Below are positions 1 to 8,001 of a stretch of 20,167 nucleotides of DNA, in pieces; positions within the stretch are counted from its first letter, which is position 1, and the number at the start of each line of letters is the position of its first letter. The position numbers were made by a program, and so were the translations under genes. Source of the DNA: JAHEJV01 sp964653555 (GTDB lineage Bacteria > Myxococcota_A > UBA9160 > SMWR01); contig CAZZFT010000089.1 of assembly GCA_964653555.1 (NCBI GenBank), forward strand, positions 1-20,167, written 5' to 3'. The notes under the pieces were generated by a model. The model worked only from the letters and a program-made list of their open reading frames with translations, did not search any database and had not been told where the DNA came from.

Positions 1-768
1 GGTGCGGAAGTGCATGCGCGTTCCGTTCCACCACACGAAGAAGGGCTTGCCGGCAGCGTGCTGCTCCTCGATGAAGGCGGCCGCCCGGTCCGAGGTCTCG
101 TCGTCGATCGTCTCCATCCGCTTCTTCGTCAGCGCCCCGGTGTCCTCGATCTTCTGCTTCCCGTTCGGCTGGGCCCAGGAGTGGATCACGCCGCGCGGCC
201 CGAAGCGCTCGCGGAAGGTCGTCTTGCCGTCGGCGAGGACCATGCCTCCGGGATAGTCCTCGTTCTCCGGCTCCTCCTCGGCATTCAAGTGGTAGAGGTT
301 GCCGAAGAACTCGTCGAAGCCGTGGTTCGTCGGCAGGTGCTCGTCCTTGTCCCCGAGGTGGTTCTTGCCGAACTGGCCGGTGGCGTAGCCGCGCGCCTTG
401 AGCAGGCCCGCGATCGTGGGCTCCTCCTTGCGCATGCCCAGATCCGCCCCGGGCAGGCCGACCTTCGAGAGGCCGGTGCGGAACACGCTCTGCCCCATGA
501 TGAACGAGGCCCGGCCGGCGGTGCAGGACTGCTCCCCGTAGTAGTCGGTGAAGATCATCCCCTGGTCGGCGATCCGGTCGATGTTGGGCGTTCGGTAGCC
601 CATCAACCCGCGCGTGTAGGCGCTGATGTTCGACTGGCCGATGTCGTCGCCCCAGATCACGAGGATGTTGGGCTTGGCGCCCGCTTCCTCCGCGGCCACT
701 GCTGAGCCAACGTGGACGAGACAGATCGTGCTCAGTACGGCACTGAGGACGCGAAGCTGGGTGCGCAT
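1..768 (-). CDS. Secreted sulfatase (arylsulfatase family), 3' end beyond window
   Basis: Hydrolyses sulfate esters in the periplasm or outside the cell. The first 256 residues are present and the frame is open to the left edge, so the C-terminal half is missing. A signal peptide covers about residues 1-26 and ends in AVAA. The alkaline-phosphatase-fold start NILVIWGDDIG supplies the metal ligands D41 and D42. The formylglycine motif is C82-T-A-G-R86 inside the stretch EQSCTAGRASFI, and GKNHLGD supplies K135 and H137. The modified cysteine sits in CxAxR rather than the textbook CxPxR, a variant known in this family, so a maturase (FGE or anSME) is needed; none is in view. The ATG is 6 nt downstream of a perfect AGGAGG (775-780, minus strand), which fixes the start. 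Its substrate cannot be read from this part. It is transcribed away from the HD-GYP operon. Confidence 0.93.
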   Translation of the reverse strand, partial: MRTQLRVLSAVLSTICLVHVGSAVAAEEAGAKPNILVIWGDDIGQSNISAYTRGLMGYRTPNIDRIADQGMIFTDYYGEQSCTAGRASFIMGQSVFRTGLSKVGLPGADLGMRKEEPTIAGLLKARGYATGQFGKNHLGDKDEHLPTNHGFDEFFGNLYHLNAEEEPENEDYPGGMVLADGKTTFRERFGPRGVIHSWAQPNGKQKIEDTGALTKKRMETIDDETSDRAAAFIEEQHAAGKPFFVWWNGTRMHFRT

Positions 769-1148
769 GGAGATCCTCCTCGGCGAGACCGGACCACCAT
801 AACGCCTCGTCCTAGACGAGCGACCTCGCGTCCTCGCGCCTCACGGCGGGATCCTCGCGGAGCGGGTGCGATAGGCGCGTTGCTTTTTCACCCCGGATCC
901 TGCGATCGGCGGGCGATTCGCCGGAATCCGCTCCGCCTCGATCGTTGCCGGATGCCCGGTCGAGTTGCCGACGGGCCTCCCGGCGGATCCATCGAGGGCT
1001 CTCCAGTGGGACTCCGCAAAGGAGCGTCGACACTTGCGCGCGGCTGAACCCTTGCTGAACGCGCGTTGCGTCCCCGCTGCATGCCTCCGCCCACTTCTCA
1101 AGGGTCGCCGCGCGCCGGCCGATCCGATCCCGGGGGCCGGAGGAGCCA
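769..1148. other. 380-bp gene-free region between divergent genes
   Basis: No reading frame here has coding character; the open frames are arginine-rich shadows. The region must hold the divergent promoters for the sulfatase (minus) and the CHASE2/HD-GYP operon (plus). Apart from the two ribosome binding sites and the inverted repeat at 806-820, I see no convincing -35/-10 pair. Confidence 0.6.
806..820. promoter_or_regulatory. 15-bp perfect inverted repeat upstream of sulfatase
   Basis: CTCGTC-CTA-GACGAG has 6-bp arms around a 3-bp centre and lies about 40 bp upstream of the sulfatase ATG. The position suits an operator or a small leader hairpin. No regulator gene is adjacent and no second copy was seen, so function is inference. 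Confidence 0.25.
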
Positions 1149-3341
1149 TTGGAACACGGACGGCGCCTGTACGACCTCGTCGCATGGGTCGCGGTGACAG
1201 CGCTCGCGTGTCTCGTCATCGGCACCGGGCTGGCGCGGCCCGTGACGAGGCTCACGGCCGACGCGCTGCTGCGTCTGGCCTCGGAGCGTCCGCCGGCCCC
1301 GCCCGTCGGCCAGCCGGACGTCGTGCTGGTGGCGATCGATCCCCAGAGCCTGCGGGCGCGGCCCGACTGGCCCTGGCCGCGCACGCTGCACGCCGAGGCG
1401 GTGCGCCGCCTGCACGCGTCCGGGGCGAAGGCGATCGCCCTCGACGTGGATTTCTCGACCGAGCGCGGCGACGAGGCCGACGCGGAGCTGGTGCGTGCCG
1501 TCGCCGAGGCGGGGAACGTGGTGCTGGCCGCCTTCCGCCAGATCCAGGTGCTGCCGAACGGCGCGGTGCTCGAAATCGCGAACGCGCCATTTCCCGCGCT
1601 CGCCCGCGCCTCGGCCGCCGTGGGCAGCGTGCACATGCAGGTCGACTCGGACGGCGTGCTGCGCCGCAGCCCCCACGGCATAGAGATCCAGGGAGACCGC
1701 CACAGCTCGCTCGCCGAGGCGACCCTCGACGTGGCGACCGGCCGCGCGCCGGGGCCGGGCGTCGGTTCGTTTCCCGTCGACTATCGCCGCAGCGCCCCGG
1801 CGATCCCTGTCCTCCCGATGATCGACGTGATCGAGGGGCGCTTCGACCCGCGCGACGTCGCGGGTCGCGTGGTGCTGATCGGCGCGACCGCCGCCGAGTT
1901 CCAGGACCTCTGGCCCACGCCGGTCGGGCCGGCCGAGCCGGGCGTGTGGATCCAGGCGATCGCGCTGCGCACCGCCGCCGCGGTGCGCGCCGGCAAGCCG
2001 GTGCTGCGCCACGCCTCCACCGCCGAGGCCACCGCGGTCGTCGCGCTGCTGCTGCTCGTCGCCGCGGTGCTCGGTCGGGGATCCGACCGCACCCACGTCC
2101 GGCGCAGCGCGGCGCTCGTCGCGCTCGCCGTCACCTTCGCGCTCGCCTCCGCCGGACTGCTGGTGGCGCGGGGATGGCTCTTCGATCCGGTGGTTCCGCT
2201 GGGCGCGCTCGCCGTGCAGCACGTCGTCGGGCTCGAGCGCGTCCGCCGGCGCTTCGGCGCGCGCATCGCGGTCGGCGAGCAGTCGATCGCCGCGCTGGCC
2301 CAGGTCGGCGAGGTCACCGCCGCGCCGACCTCCGGCGACGCCGGGCTCGGCGTGGCACTGGCGCTGCTCGGCGACGTGGTCGACGCGAGCGGCGTCGCGC
2401 TGCTGCGCGCTTCCCCGGAGCGCGGCCTCGACGGCCGCCGCCTGGACTGGCAGCGGCGCGGGGCGGGCGAGATCGGAGACCCGGACGCGGCGCTCGAGGT
2501 GCTCGAGGCGCGCCAGGTGCGCATCTTCGAGGGATCCCGGCCGGGGCGCGCCGGCGCGCCCGGCGTCGCCGTCTACACGCCGCTCCACGCCGGCGAGGTC
2601 CCGATCGGCGTGCTCGTCGTGGAGCGCGACCGGCTCGAGCCTCTCGACGCCACCCAGCTGCGCACGATCGCGACCGTCGGCACGCAGCTCGCTCTGTCCG
2701 CCCACAACCTGGTCCTGCTCGAGGATCTGCGCACCACCTTCGACTCCTCGATCGAGGCGATCGCCAGCGCGGTCGAGGCGCGCGACGGCTACACCGAGAA
2801 GCACTGCCGGCGGCTGGCCGCGTTCTCGAGCCTGATGGCCGAGCGCGTCGGGCTCGACGCCGAGGAGATCGAGGCGGTCCGGCTCGGGGCGCTGCTCCAC
2901 GACGTCGGCAAGGTCGGCATCCGCGACGAGATCCTGCTGAAGCCGGGCCGCTTCACCCCGGCCGAGCGCGGCGAGATGGAGGGGCACGCGGACATCGGAC
3001 ACCGGATCATCTCCGGCATCCACGGCCTGCGTCCCACGACGCTCGCCTGCGTCCGCCACCACCACGAGCGCTGGGACGGCACCGGCTACCCGGACCACCT
3101 GCGCGGGGAGGAGACACCCCTCGCAGCCCGGATCGTGGCGGTGGTCGACGTGTGGGACGCCCTCTCCACGGCGCGCCCCTACAAGCCCGCGCTTCCCCAG
3201 GAGCGCGTGCGCGGCCTCCTGCGCAAGGACCGCGGCTCCCACTTCGACGCGGCGCTCGTCGACCTGTTCCTCTCGCTGCTCGACGAGGAGGGCGAGGAGC
3301 TGCTGGCCTGGGTCGATCGCGAGACGGGGTCGGCGCGATGA
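1149..3341 (+). CDS. CHASE2-GAF-HD-GYP membrane receptor, probable c-di-GMP phosphodiesterase
   Basis: Predicted inner-membrane receptor that senses an extracytoplasmic signal and hydrolyses cyclic di-GMP in the cytoplasm. The 730 residues contain a membrane segment (about 12-29), an extracytoplasmic CHASE2 domain (about 35-285, with DVVLVAIDPQSL, WPWPR, ALDVDFS and GRVVLIGAT), two or three membrane segments (about 291-362), a divergent GAF-like region (about 375-520) and an HD-GYP domain (about 530-710). The HD-GYP signatures are all present: YTEKH (H552), HDVGK (H584, D585), H613, the HHH run at 637-639, and RWDGTGYP ending at 648. Catalytic competence is therefore expected. The start is a TTG preceded by GGAGGAG with 5-nt spacing; no ATG in this frame fits better. 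The stop overlaps the next start as ATGA, so translation is coupled to the TPR-barrel gene. The ligand of CHASE2 is unknown. Confidence 0.92.
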   Translation: MEHGRRLYDLVAWVAVTALACLVIGTGLARPVTRLTADALLRLASERPPAPPVGQPDVVLVAIDPQSLRARPDWPWPRTLHAEAVRRLHASGAKAIALDVDFSTERGDEADAELVRAVAEAGNVVLAAFRQIQVLPNGAVLEIANAPFPALARASAAVGSVHMQVDSDGVLRRSPHGIEIQGDRHSSLAEATLDVATGRAPGPGVGSFPVDYRRSAPAIPVLPMIDVIEGRFDPRDVAGRVVLIGATAAEFQDLWPTPVGPAEPGVWIQAIALRTAAAVRAGKPVLRHASTAEATAVVALLLLVAAVLGRGSDRTHVRRSAALVALAVTFALASAGLLVARGWLFDPVVPLGALAVQHVVGLERVRRRFGARIAVGEQSIAALAQVGEVTAAPTSGDAGLGVALALLGDVVDASGVALLRASPERGLDGRRLDWQRRGAGEIGDPDAALEVLEARQVRIFEGSRPGRAGAPGVAVYTPLHAGEVPIGVLVVERDRLEPLDATQLRTIATVGTQLALSAHNLVLLEDLRTTFDSSIEAIASAVEARDGYTEKHCRRLAAFSSLMAERVGLDAEEIEAVRLGALLHDVGKVGIRDEILLKPGRFTPAERGEMEGHADIGHRIISGIHGLRPTTLACVRHHHERWDGTGYPDHLRGEETPLAARIVAVVDVWDALSTARPYKPALPQERVRGLLRKDRGSHFDAALVDLFLSLLDEEGEELLAWVDRETGSAR

Positions 3342-4837
3342 GCGCGCGACACGCGTGGCTGTGGGTCGTCCTGCTCGCCGCCGTGAGTCCGGCCCCGGTC
3401 CGCGCCGAGGAGCTGGGGCGCCTGCGCGCCGCCGCCGCCAGCCATCCCGACGACCGGGACCTGGCCTGGGCGCTGGCGCGCAGCCTCGCCGACGCCGAGC
3501 ACGACGACGAGGCGGTGGCGGTGCTCGAGCGTCTCGTCGCGCGCTGGCCCGACGACGCGGCCGCCCAGCTGCGCCTCGGGACCCTGCTCGAGGATCGGGG
3601 CCGCCACCCGGAGGCGCTCGCGCACCTCGATCGCGCCGTCGCCCTGGACGCCGGCTCGGGGACCGCGCGCATGATGCTCGGGGTCGTGCTGGGCCGGCTC
3701 GGCCGCTTCGAGGACTCCGATCGCCAGCTCGTGCTCGCGTCGGAGCTCGAGCCGCGTCTGCGCGCCGAGAGCCTGCTCCTGCGCGGCATAGCGCGCATCG
3801 AGCGCGGCGAGCTGGAGGTCGGCTTCCACCTGCTGGAGGAGGCGATCGAGCTCGATCCGCTGAGCGACGTCGCCGATGCGGCACGGCTGATCCTCGCGAC
3901 CGAGCCGCGGGAGAAGAAGCCGCGGCTGCGCCTCCAGGCCTACGGCGGGATGGACTACGACTCGAACGTGACCCTGGACAACGGATCCACGCCCGGCCTG
4001 TCCTCGGACAAGGACGACGGCGCCGGCGTCTGGGGCGCGGTGATTGCCGGCGACGCGCTCGCCGGCGACGACCACACGCTGACCCTCGGCGCTCGCTACC
4101 ACGAGCGCGACTACCTCCACCTCGACAAGTTCGACGAGCGGACCTTCCTCGGCTTCGTCACCGGCCAGCTGCGCTTCGGGCGCTTCGCCCTGCGCGCGTC
4201 CGGTGTTGGCTCCTACCTGATGCTCGGAGACTCGCCCTATCTCACCCAGGCGAAGCTGGAGCCGGACCTCCTGGTCTGGGTCGGCGAGCGGCTGGGCGTG
4301 GTGCAGATCGCGGCCAACGCGGAGGGTCACTTCTACGACGACGTTCCGCTGTTCCCGTCACTGGAGCGCGACGCGATCTCCTTCGGCGGAGCGCTCCGGC
4401 AGTTCGCGCCGATCCCCGGCTATCCGGGCGCGCGCGGCTCCTGGGGCTTCGAGTACGACCGCTTCGTGACCGAAGCCGACCGGGACGCCCTGGACTTCAA
4501 GGGAGACTACGACCGGCACGTCTACGGAGGCCGGGTCGAGGCGGACCTCCCGCTCTTCTGGAGCGTCGCCGCCGAGCTCTCCCTGGGCGTCACCGGCGAG
4601 ATCTACGACCACGACAACCTGATCGACTACCTGTCCCAGCTCTCCGCCGACGGCGTGGCCCACGCCCGCCGCCGTCGCGACGTCCTGCTCGAGACCGGAG
4701 TCGCGCTCACCCGCCCGATCTTCGAGCACGTCGATCTCGAGCTGCGTTGGCGCTTCCAGGACCGCTTCTCGAACACCCAGATCTACGACTACGACCGCCA
4801 CATCGTGGGCGCGCTGATCCGCGTCCGGACCTTCTGA
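3338..4837 (+). CDS. TPR-repeat outer-membrane beta-barrel protein
   Basis: Predicted outer-membrane protein of 499 residues. A signal peptide (about 1-23, ending PVRA) is followed by an N-terminal alpha-helical region of about four TPR-like repeats (about 25-185, with the typical spacing of A, L, G and P, as in LGTLLEDRGRHPEALAHLD). From about residue 196 the sequence is alternating amphipathic strands rich in Y, F, D and G and ends in the aromatic VRTF expected for BAM-assembled barrels. The architecture resembles surface-lipoprotein assembly modifier (Slam/DUF560-like) and other TPR-porin proteins, but I cannot assign it to one. The ATG overlaps the HD-GYP stop by 4 bp, which rejects the much longer upstream extension of this frame as a shadow. 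The downstream FecR gene begins 29 bp later. It probably exposes a periplasmic TPR domain for protein contacts. Confidence 0.88.
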   Translation: MSARHAWLWVVLLAAVSPAPVRAEELGRLRAAAASHPDDRDLAWALARSLADAEHDDEAVAVLERLVARWPDDAAAQLRLGTLLEDRGRHPEALAHLDRAVALDAGSGTARMMLGVVLGRLGRFEDSDRQLVLASELEPRLRAESLLLRGIARIERGELEVGFHLLEEAIELDPLSDVADAARLILATEPREKKPRLRLQAYGGMDYDSNVTLDNGSTPGLSSDKDDGAGVWGAVIAGDALAGDDHTLTLGARYHERDYLHLDKFDERTFLGFVTGQLRFGRFALRASGVGSYLMLGDSPYLTQAKLEPDLLVWVGERLGVVQIAANAEGHFYDDVPLFPSLERDAISFGGALRQFAPIPGYPGARGSWGFEYDRFVTEADRDALDFKGDYDRHVYGGRVEADLPLFWSVAAELSLGVTGEIYDHDNLIDYLSQLSADGVAHARRRRDVLLETGVALTRPIFEHVDLELRWRFQDRFSNTQIYDYDRHIVGALIRVRTF

Positions 4838-4866
4838 TTCCGTTCCTCAGCGTAAAGGAGAACCCC

Positions 4867-5997
4867 ATGAGTCCGACGAACCAACGAACAGACGTTTTCC
4901 TCCGGCGCATCCTCGCGATCGCGCTGCTGCTGGCGCTCGTGCCCGCGGCGGCGCCGGCCGAGGACGCTGTGCTCGCGCGCGCGAGCGGCCGGGTCGAGGT
5001 GGGACGCGGCGAGCCCCCCGCCTGGCAGGCGGCGGTCCGCGGCGATGCGCTGGCACCGGGCGACCGGCTGCGCACGGGTCGCGACGGTCGCGCCGAGCTG
5101 GCCTGGCAGGGCGCCACGATCCGTCTGTACGGGGACTCGATGCTCCGGCTTCCGACAGAGGCCTGGGGCGCGAAGACCACCGGCGTCGATCTCCAGCGGG
5201 GATCGAGCCTGTTCGACGTGCAGCACCGCGACAGCGGATCCTTCGAGGTACACACGCCCGACGTGGTCGTCAGCGTGAAGGGAACGCGCTTCGGTGTCGG
5301 AGTGGACGGGGGTCCGGCCCAGGTGTGGGTCTACCGGGGGACGGTCGGCGTGCGAGCGCTGGCCCTCGAGGGTGCCCGCGAGGTGATGGTGCGCGAGGGG
5401 TTCCGCGCCGTCGGCGGCGCCGAGGGTCCGGCCGAGGTGTTCGTGCTCGACCACGGCGATCCCTGGAGCGGTTGGGCCGAAGGGCCGCCGCCGCGCAGCG
5501 CCGAGGCGGCGCCCCCCGCGCGCCGCGCCGACGACGCGGCGCGCCAGTCGGTGCACCAGGAGGCCCAGAGCCGCGCCCTCGCCCTGACCTTGGCGCGCCG
5601 GCCGGAGCTGGCCGATCGCCTCGCAACGATGCGCGCCCAACTGAAGGAAGAGGTGGATCGGGAGCGCGAGGACACGGGCGAGGCGCTGGAGGAGGCCTCG
5701 CTGGTGGATCCGGTGCTCGACGCCGGGTCCGAGGACGTCGAGCAGATTCTCAAGTCGCGCTACATCGAGCAGGTGCTGAGCTCCCCCACCGACACGCTGC
5801 AGGTGACGCTGTCCGACGATCGGATCATCGAGTGGACCAATCAGCAGGGCGTGACGTCGAAGGTCGAGGCCGAGGAGCTCGAGGACTTCCTCGCCGGCAC
5901 GTCGTCGCTGCCGACGGACCTCGATACGGTGATCAGCGGGTCCGGTCGCGATCGCGAGGAGACCGCCGCGCTGCTGCTCGGGTTGATGGGTCGCTAG
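4867..5997 (+). CDS. Exported FecR-domain protein with unique C-terminal region
   Basis: Predicted soluble periplasmic protein of 376 residues. A signal peptide covers about 1-31 (RRILAIALLLALVPAAAPAE). The FecR beta-domain lies at about 35-185 and includes the diagnostic stretch VHTPDVVVSVKGTRFGV (128-144) followed by VWVYRGTVGV. A proline/alanine linker (about 205-222), a charged, probably helical segment (about 225-280) and an unfamiliar C-terminal segment (about 285-376) follow. Classical FecR proteins have a cytoplasmic anti-sigma N-terminus and one membrane helix. This one has a cleavable signal instead, and no sigma factor or TonB receptor is nearby. The ATG has AAAGGAG 6 nt upstream. 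Third gene of the CHASE2/HD-GYP operon, so it may be the periplasmic ligand or modulator of the CHASE2 receptor (inference). Confidence 0.9.
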   Translation: MSPTNQRTDVFLRRILAIALLLALVPAAAPAEDAVLARASGRVEVGRGEPPAWQAAVRGDALAPGDRLRTGRDGRAELAWQGATIRLYGDSMLRLPTEAWGAKTTGVDLQRGSSLFDVQHRDSGSFEVHTPDVVVSVKGTRFGVGVDGGPAQVWVYRGTVGVRALALEGAREVMVREGFRAVGGAEGPAEVFVLDHGDPWSGWAEGPPPRSAEAAPPARRADDAARQSVHQEAQSRALALTLARRPELADRLATMRAQLKEEVDREREDTGEALEEASLVDPVLDAGSEDVEQILKSRYIEQVLSSPTDTLQVTLSDDRIIEWTNQQGVTSKVEAEELEDFLAGTSSLPTDLDTVISGSGRDREETAALLLGLMGR

Positions 5998-6026
5998 CGA
6001 CGGGCGTCGCGGGCTCGGCGCGCCCG
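5990..6026. terminator. Palindromes in the convergent gap, possible bidirectional terminator
   Basis: A 12-bp perfect palindrome, GTCGCTAGCGAC (5990-6001), covers the FecR stop codon. It is followed by a 6-bp all-GC inverted repeat, CGGGCG (6001-6006) with CGCCCG (6021-6026). The site lies between the convergent stops at 5997 and 6028. There is no T-run, so intrinsic termination is uncertain. Confidence 0.3.
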
Positions 6027-6027
6027 G

Positions 6028-6675
6028 TCATTCGGGGGCGCCGAGCCCCTCGTTCCGACGGGGCACCCGCGCGCACCACGCCCGGTGGAGCTGCTCCAGG
6101 ATCGCTGGGTAGACGACCAGACGCCGGAAGGGATCGATCAACGCCATGTACAGGGACGTGATGCGCCCGACCGGGGCGACGTGGATCGCCCAGTACAGGC
6201 GGTAGCCGTCCACTCGCGGCTCGAGTGCGTACACCGAGAAGGCGTGGACGGTGGCGTTGCGGATCTCGCCGACCGCCTCGCGCTCGTGGACGTAGAGCGC
6301 GGTGAAGATCCCGTCCGGGCTGCCCGGCTCGACGGAGGAGCGCCGGCGGTCCTCGTCGGTCAGTCGGCTCCGGTAGGAGGGATCGGCCGCGGGCGGCGCG
6401 TCCCCGCGCCGCTCCGCGCGCGGGGACGTCTCGTCCCAGCCGAACAGGCGTCCGAGGAGCCGGCGCAGGGCGAAGAGCGAGCGCACCGCCGGATTCGCGC
6501 GCGCGCGCGAGCCGCCTGCGAGCAGCGCGCGGACGTCGGCGATCGTGCGATCGCTCCCGCCGCCCGGCAGCTCCACGCGCCAGACGTCGTGGAGCGGGAC
6601 GTCCGCGAGCAGCGCATGGGCGCGCAGGGGCAGGGCGGCGTACTCGTCGGGGGTCGCGCGCGACCAGGGGCGCAT
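6028..6675 (-). CDS. DUF2867 family protein
   Basis: A 215-residue protein that appears soluble, with no signal peptide or membrane segment. The N-terminal LHDVWRVELPG (about 28-38), the middle FTALYVHEREAVGEIRNATVHAF and the C-terminal stretch from LYWAIHVAPVGRITSLYMAL to DPFRRLVVYPAILEQL match the pattern of DUF2867. That family is often annotated SRPBCC-like and its function is not established. The variable middle (about 85-125) is charged and probably a loop. The ATG is chosen as the first start giving a normal composition; its ribosome binding site is weak (GAGAG). It lies 59 bp downstream of the DUF481 gene on the same strand and may be its distal operon partner. Confidence 0.75.
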   Translation of the reverse strand: MRPWSRATPDEYAALPLRAHALLADVPLHDVWRVELPGGGSDRTIADVRALLAGGSRARANPAVRSLFALRRLLGRLFGWDETSPRAERRGDAPPAADPSYRSRLTDEDRRRSSVEPGSPDGIFTALYVHEREAVGEIRNATVHAFSVYALEPRVDGYRLYWAIHVAPVGRITSLYMALIDPFRRLVVYPAILEQLHRAWCARVPRRNEGLGAPE

Positions 6676-6734
6676 GGCGGGCTCTCGGGGCGCGGGTCGA
6701 CGCTAGCACCGGACGCCAGGGTCAGCCGACCCGC

Positions 6735-7898
6735 TCACAGATCGATCGCCAACCCCACCGTCATCCGGTAGTCGTTCTTCTTCGGCGTCTGTCCGTCCTC
6801 GTCGCGCGTGGGACCCTCGATCCGGTCCCAGGTGAAGGTGACGTCGAGATCGAGGGGGCCCCAGATGTCGAAGGAGAACACCGACGTGAGGTGGTGGTTG
6901 GTCTTGTCGAGGTCGGTGACGATCAGCTGGAGCTGGTAGGTCGTGTCCCAGTCGACGTCCTTCCACGGATCGAGCTCCAGGGTCGAGCCGAAGATCACCG
7001 CCGCGTCGTGCTCCGGGTCCTGGAGTCCCTGCTCGATCTGGTGGTAGTCGGTGCGCTGATAGCCACCGCCGAGGAGCACGTTCCAGTCGGCCCTGGGCCG
7101 GTCGAGGATGTCGTAGCCCACGCCGGCGCCGACGGTCGTGCGCAGCTCGATGTTCTGGAGGCGATCGCGGAAAGCCTCGGCGAGCGGCGCCACGACGTAG
7201 AATCGCCGTGACACGTAGTAGTTGAACTCCCCGTTCAGACGCTGATTGTTGGTGAGCTCGTCGCCGTCGGCCTCGCTGTAGGCGCTCTGGTAGCTCACGG
7301 TCGCCCGGGTGAGCGGTGTCTCCCGCCGGATCTGCGCGTTGATGTTGAGATCGGTCTGGTCCGAGTTTCCCGAGCGCAAGGAGAGGCCCAGCCCGACGTT
7401 CAGCGACCAGTAGTCGAGCTCGCGAAGGCCGCCCTCGATCATGTTCAGCAGCTCGTCGCGCGGGAACTCGAGGATCTCCTCGCCGGTGTCGATCCGGATC
7501 ACGCCCCCGCGCATACCGGCGGTGCCCGTGAGGATGACCTCGTCGTCGTCTTCGTGGGTGAAGCGGTAGGTGTTGCGCCGGGCCGAGCGCAGCTCGGAGA
7601 CGTCGTCCCAGTCGATCTCCAGATCGTCCAGCTCGTCGCTGTCGAAGTACACGGTCTCGTCGCTGATCAGCTCGATCGTGCCGCCCACCCACTCGCCGCT
7701 GGTCAGCTGGAGCCAGTCCTTCTCGTCCGGGGCGTACTCGGGCGGCCGCCAGGGGCCGATGATCGGGACCAGAGCGGGGCCGATCGAGAGCGGGCTCGGC
7801 GACTCGACCTCCGCCTCCTCGGCCCGAACCGGCGGACTCGCGAGGGCTCCCACAGCCGACGCGAGCAGCGCGAAGGCCACGGCTCTGCGCCTCGCCAC
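6735..7898 (-). CDS. DUF481 outer-membrane beta-barrel protein (YdiY-like)
   Basis: A 387-residue predicted outer-membrane protein. The signal peptide is about 1-27 (RRRAVAFALLASAVGALASP, cleavage near VRA-EE). An N-terminal beta-rich, very acidic domain (about 60-155, beginning WLQLTSGEWVGGTI) resembles the small SH3-like domains that precede DUF481 barrels. The barrel runs from about 163 to the end and opens with GLGLSLRSGNSD, the family's glycine/serine-GN hallmark, followed by alternating strands such as ATVSYQSAYSEADGD. The family includes salt-induced YdiY but has no defined transport role. The GTG start is preceded by GGAGGGAGG, which is strongly preferred over the upstream ATG at 7925 or the longer frame. 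That ribosome binding site is part of the inverted repeat 7911-7959. Confidence 0.88.
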   Translation of the reverse strand: MARRRAVAFALLASAVGALASPPVRAEEAEVESPSPLSIGPALVPIIGPWRPPEYAPDEKDWLQLTSGEWVGGTIELISDETVYFDSDELDDLEIDWDDVSELRSARRNTYRFTHEDDDEVILTGTAGMRGGVIRIDTGEEILEFPRDELLNMIEGGLRELDYWSLNVGLGLSLRSGNSDQTDLNINAQIRRETPLTRATVSYQSAYSEADGDELTNNQRLNGEFNYYVSRRFYVVAPLAEAFRDRLQNIELRTTVGAGVGYDILDRPRADWNVLLGGGYQRTDYHQIEQGLQDPEHDAAVIFGSTLELDPWKDVDWDTTYQLQLIVTDLDKTNHHLTSVFSFDIWGPLDLDVTFTWDRIEGPTRDEDGQTPKKNDYRMTVGLAIDL

Positions 7899-7910
7899 GT
7901 CTCGAGTTCC

Positions 7911-7959
7911 TCCCTCCGGATCCATCACCCGCCGGTCGATCGGCTCGCAGCCGGAGGGA
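7911..7959 (-). promoter_or_regulatory. 9-bp inverted repeat that would sequester the DUF481 ribosome binding site
   Basis: On the minus strand TCCCTCCGG (7959-7951) can pair perfectly with CCGGAGGGA (7919-7911). The second arm contains the Shine-Dalgarno of the gene starting at 7898. The 31-nt loop holds a smaller GCCG/CGGC stem (7931-7934 with 7941-7944). Folding of the leader would hide the ribosome binding site. This may be a translational control element; no known riboswitch family is recognised. Confidence 0.4.
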
Positions 7960-8001
7960 CTCTGGCACGAAGGCGCGAGCCCGCGCCAGGGCCGACGCGA
8001 T

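Noticed and set aside
965..3337. Long plus-strand extension upstream of the TPR-barrel gene in the same frame
   Set aside because: It is arginine/alanine-rich and fully overlaps the CHASE2/HD-GYP gene, which has all family motifs; the true start is the ATG at 3338.
1098..3884. 928-codon minus-strand frame opposite the HD-GYP gene
   Set aside because: Antisense shadow of a GC-rich gene; no recognisable motif and skewed composition.
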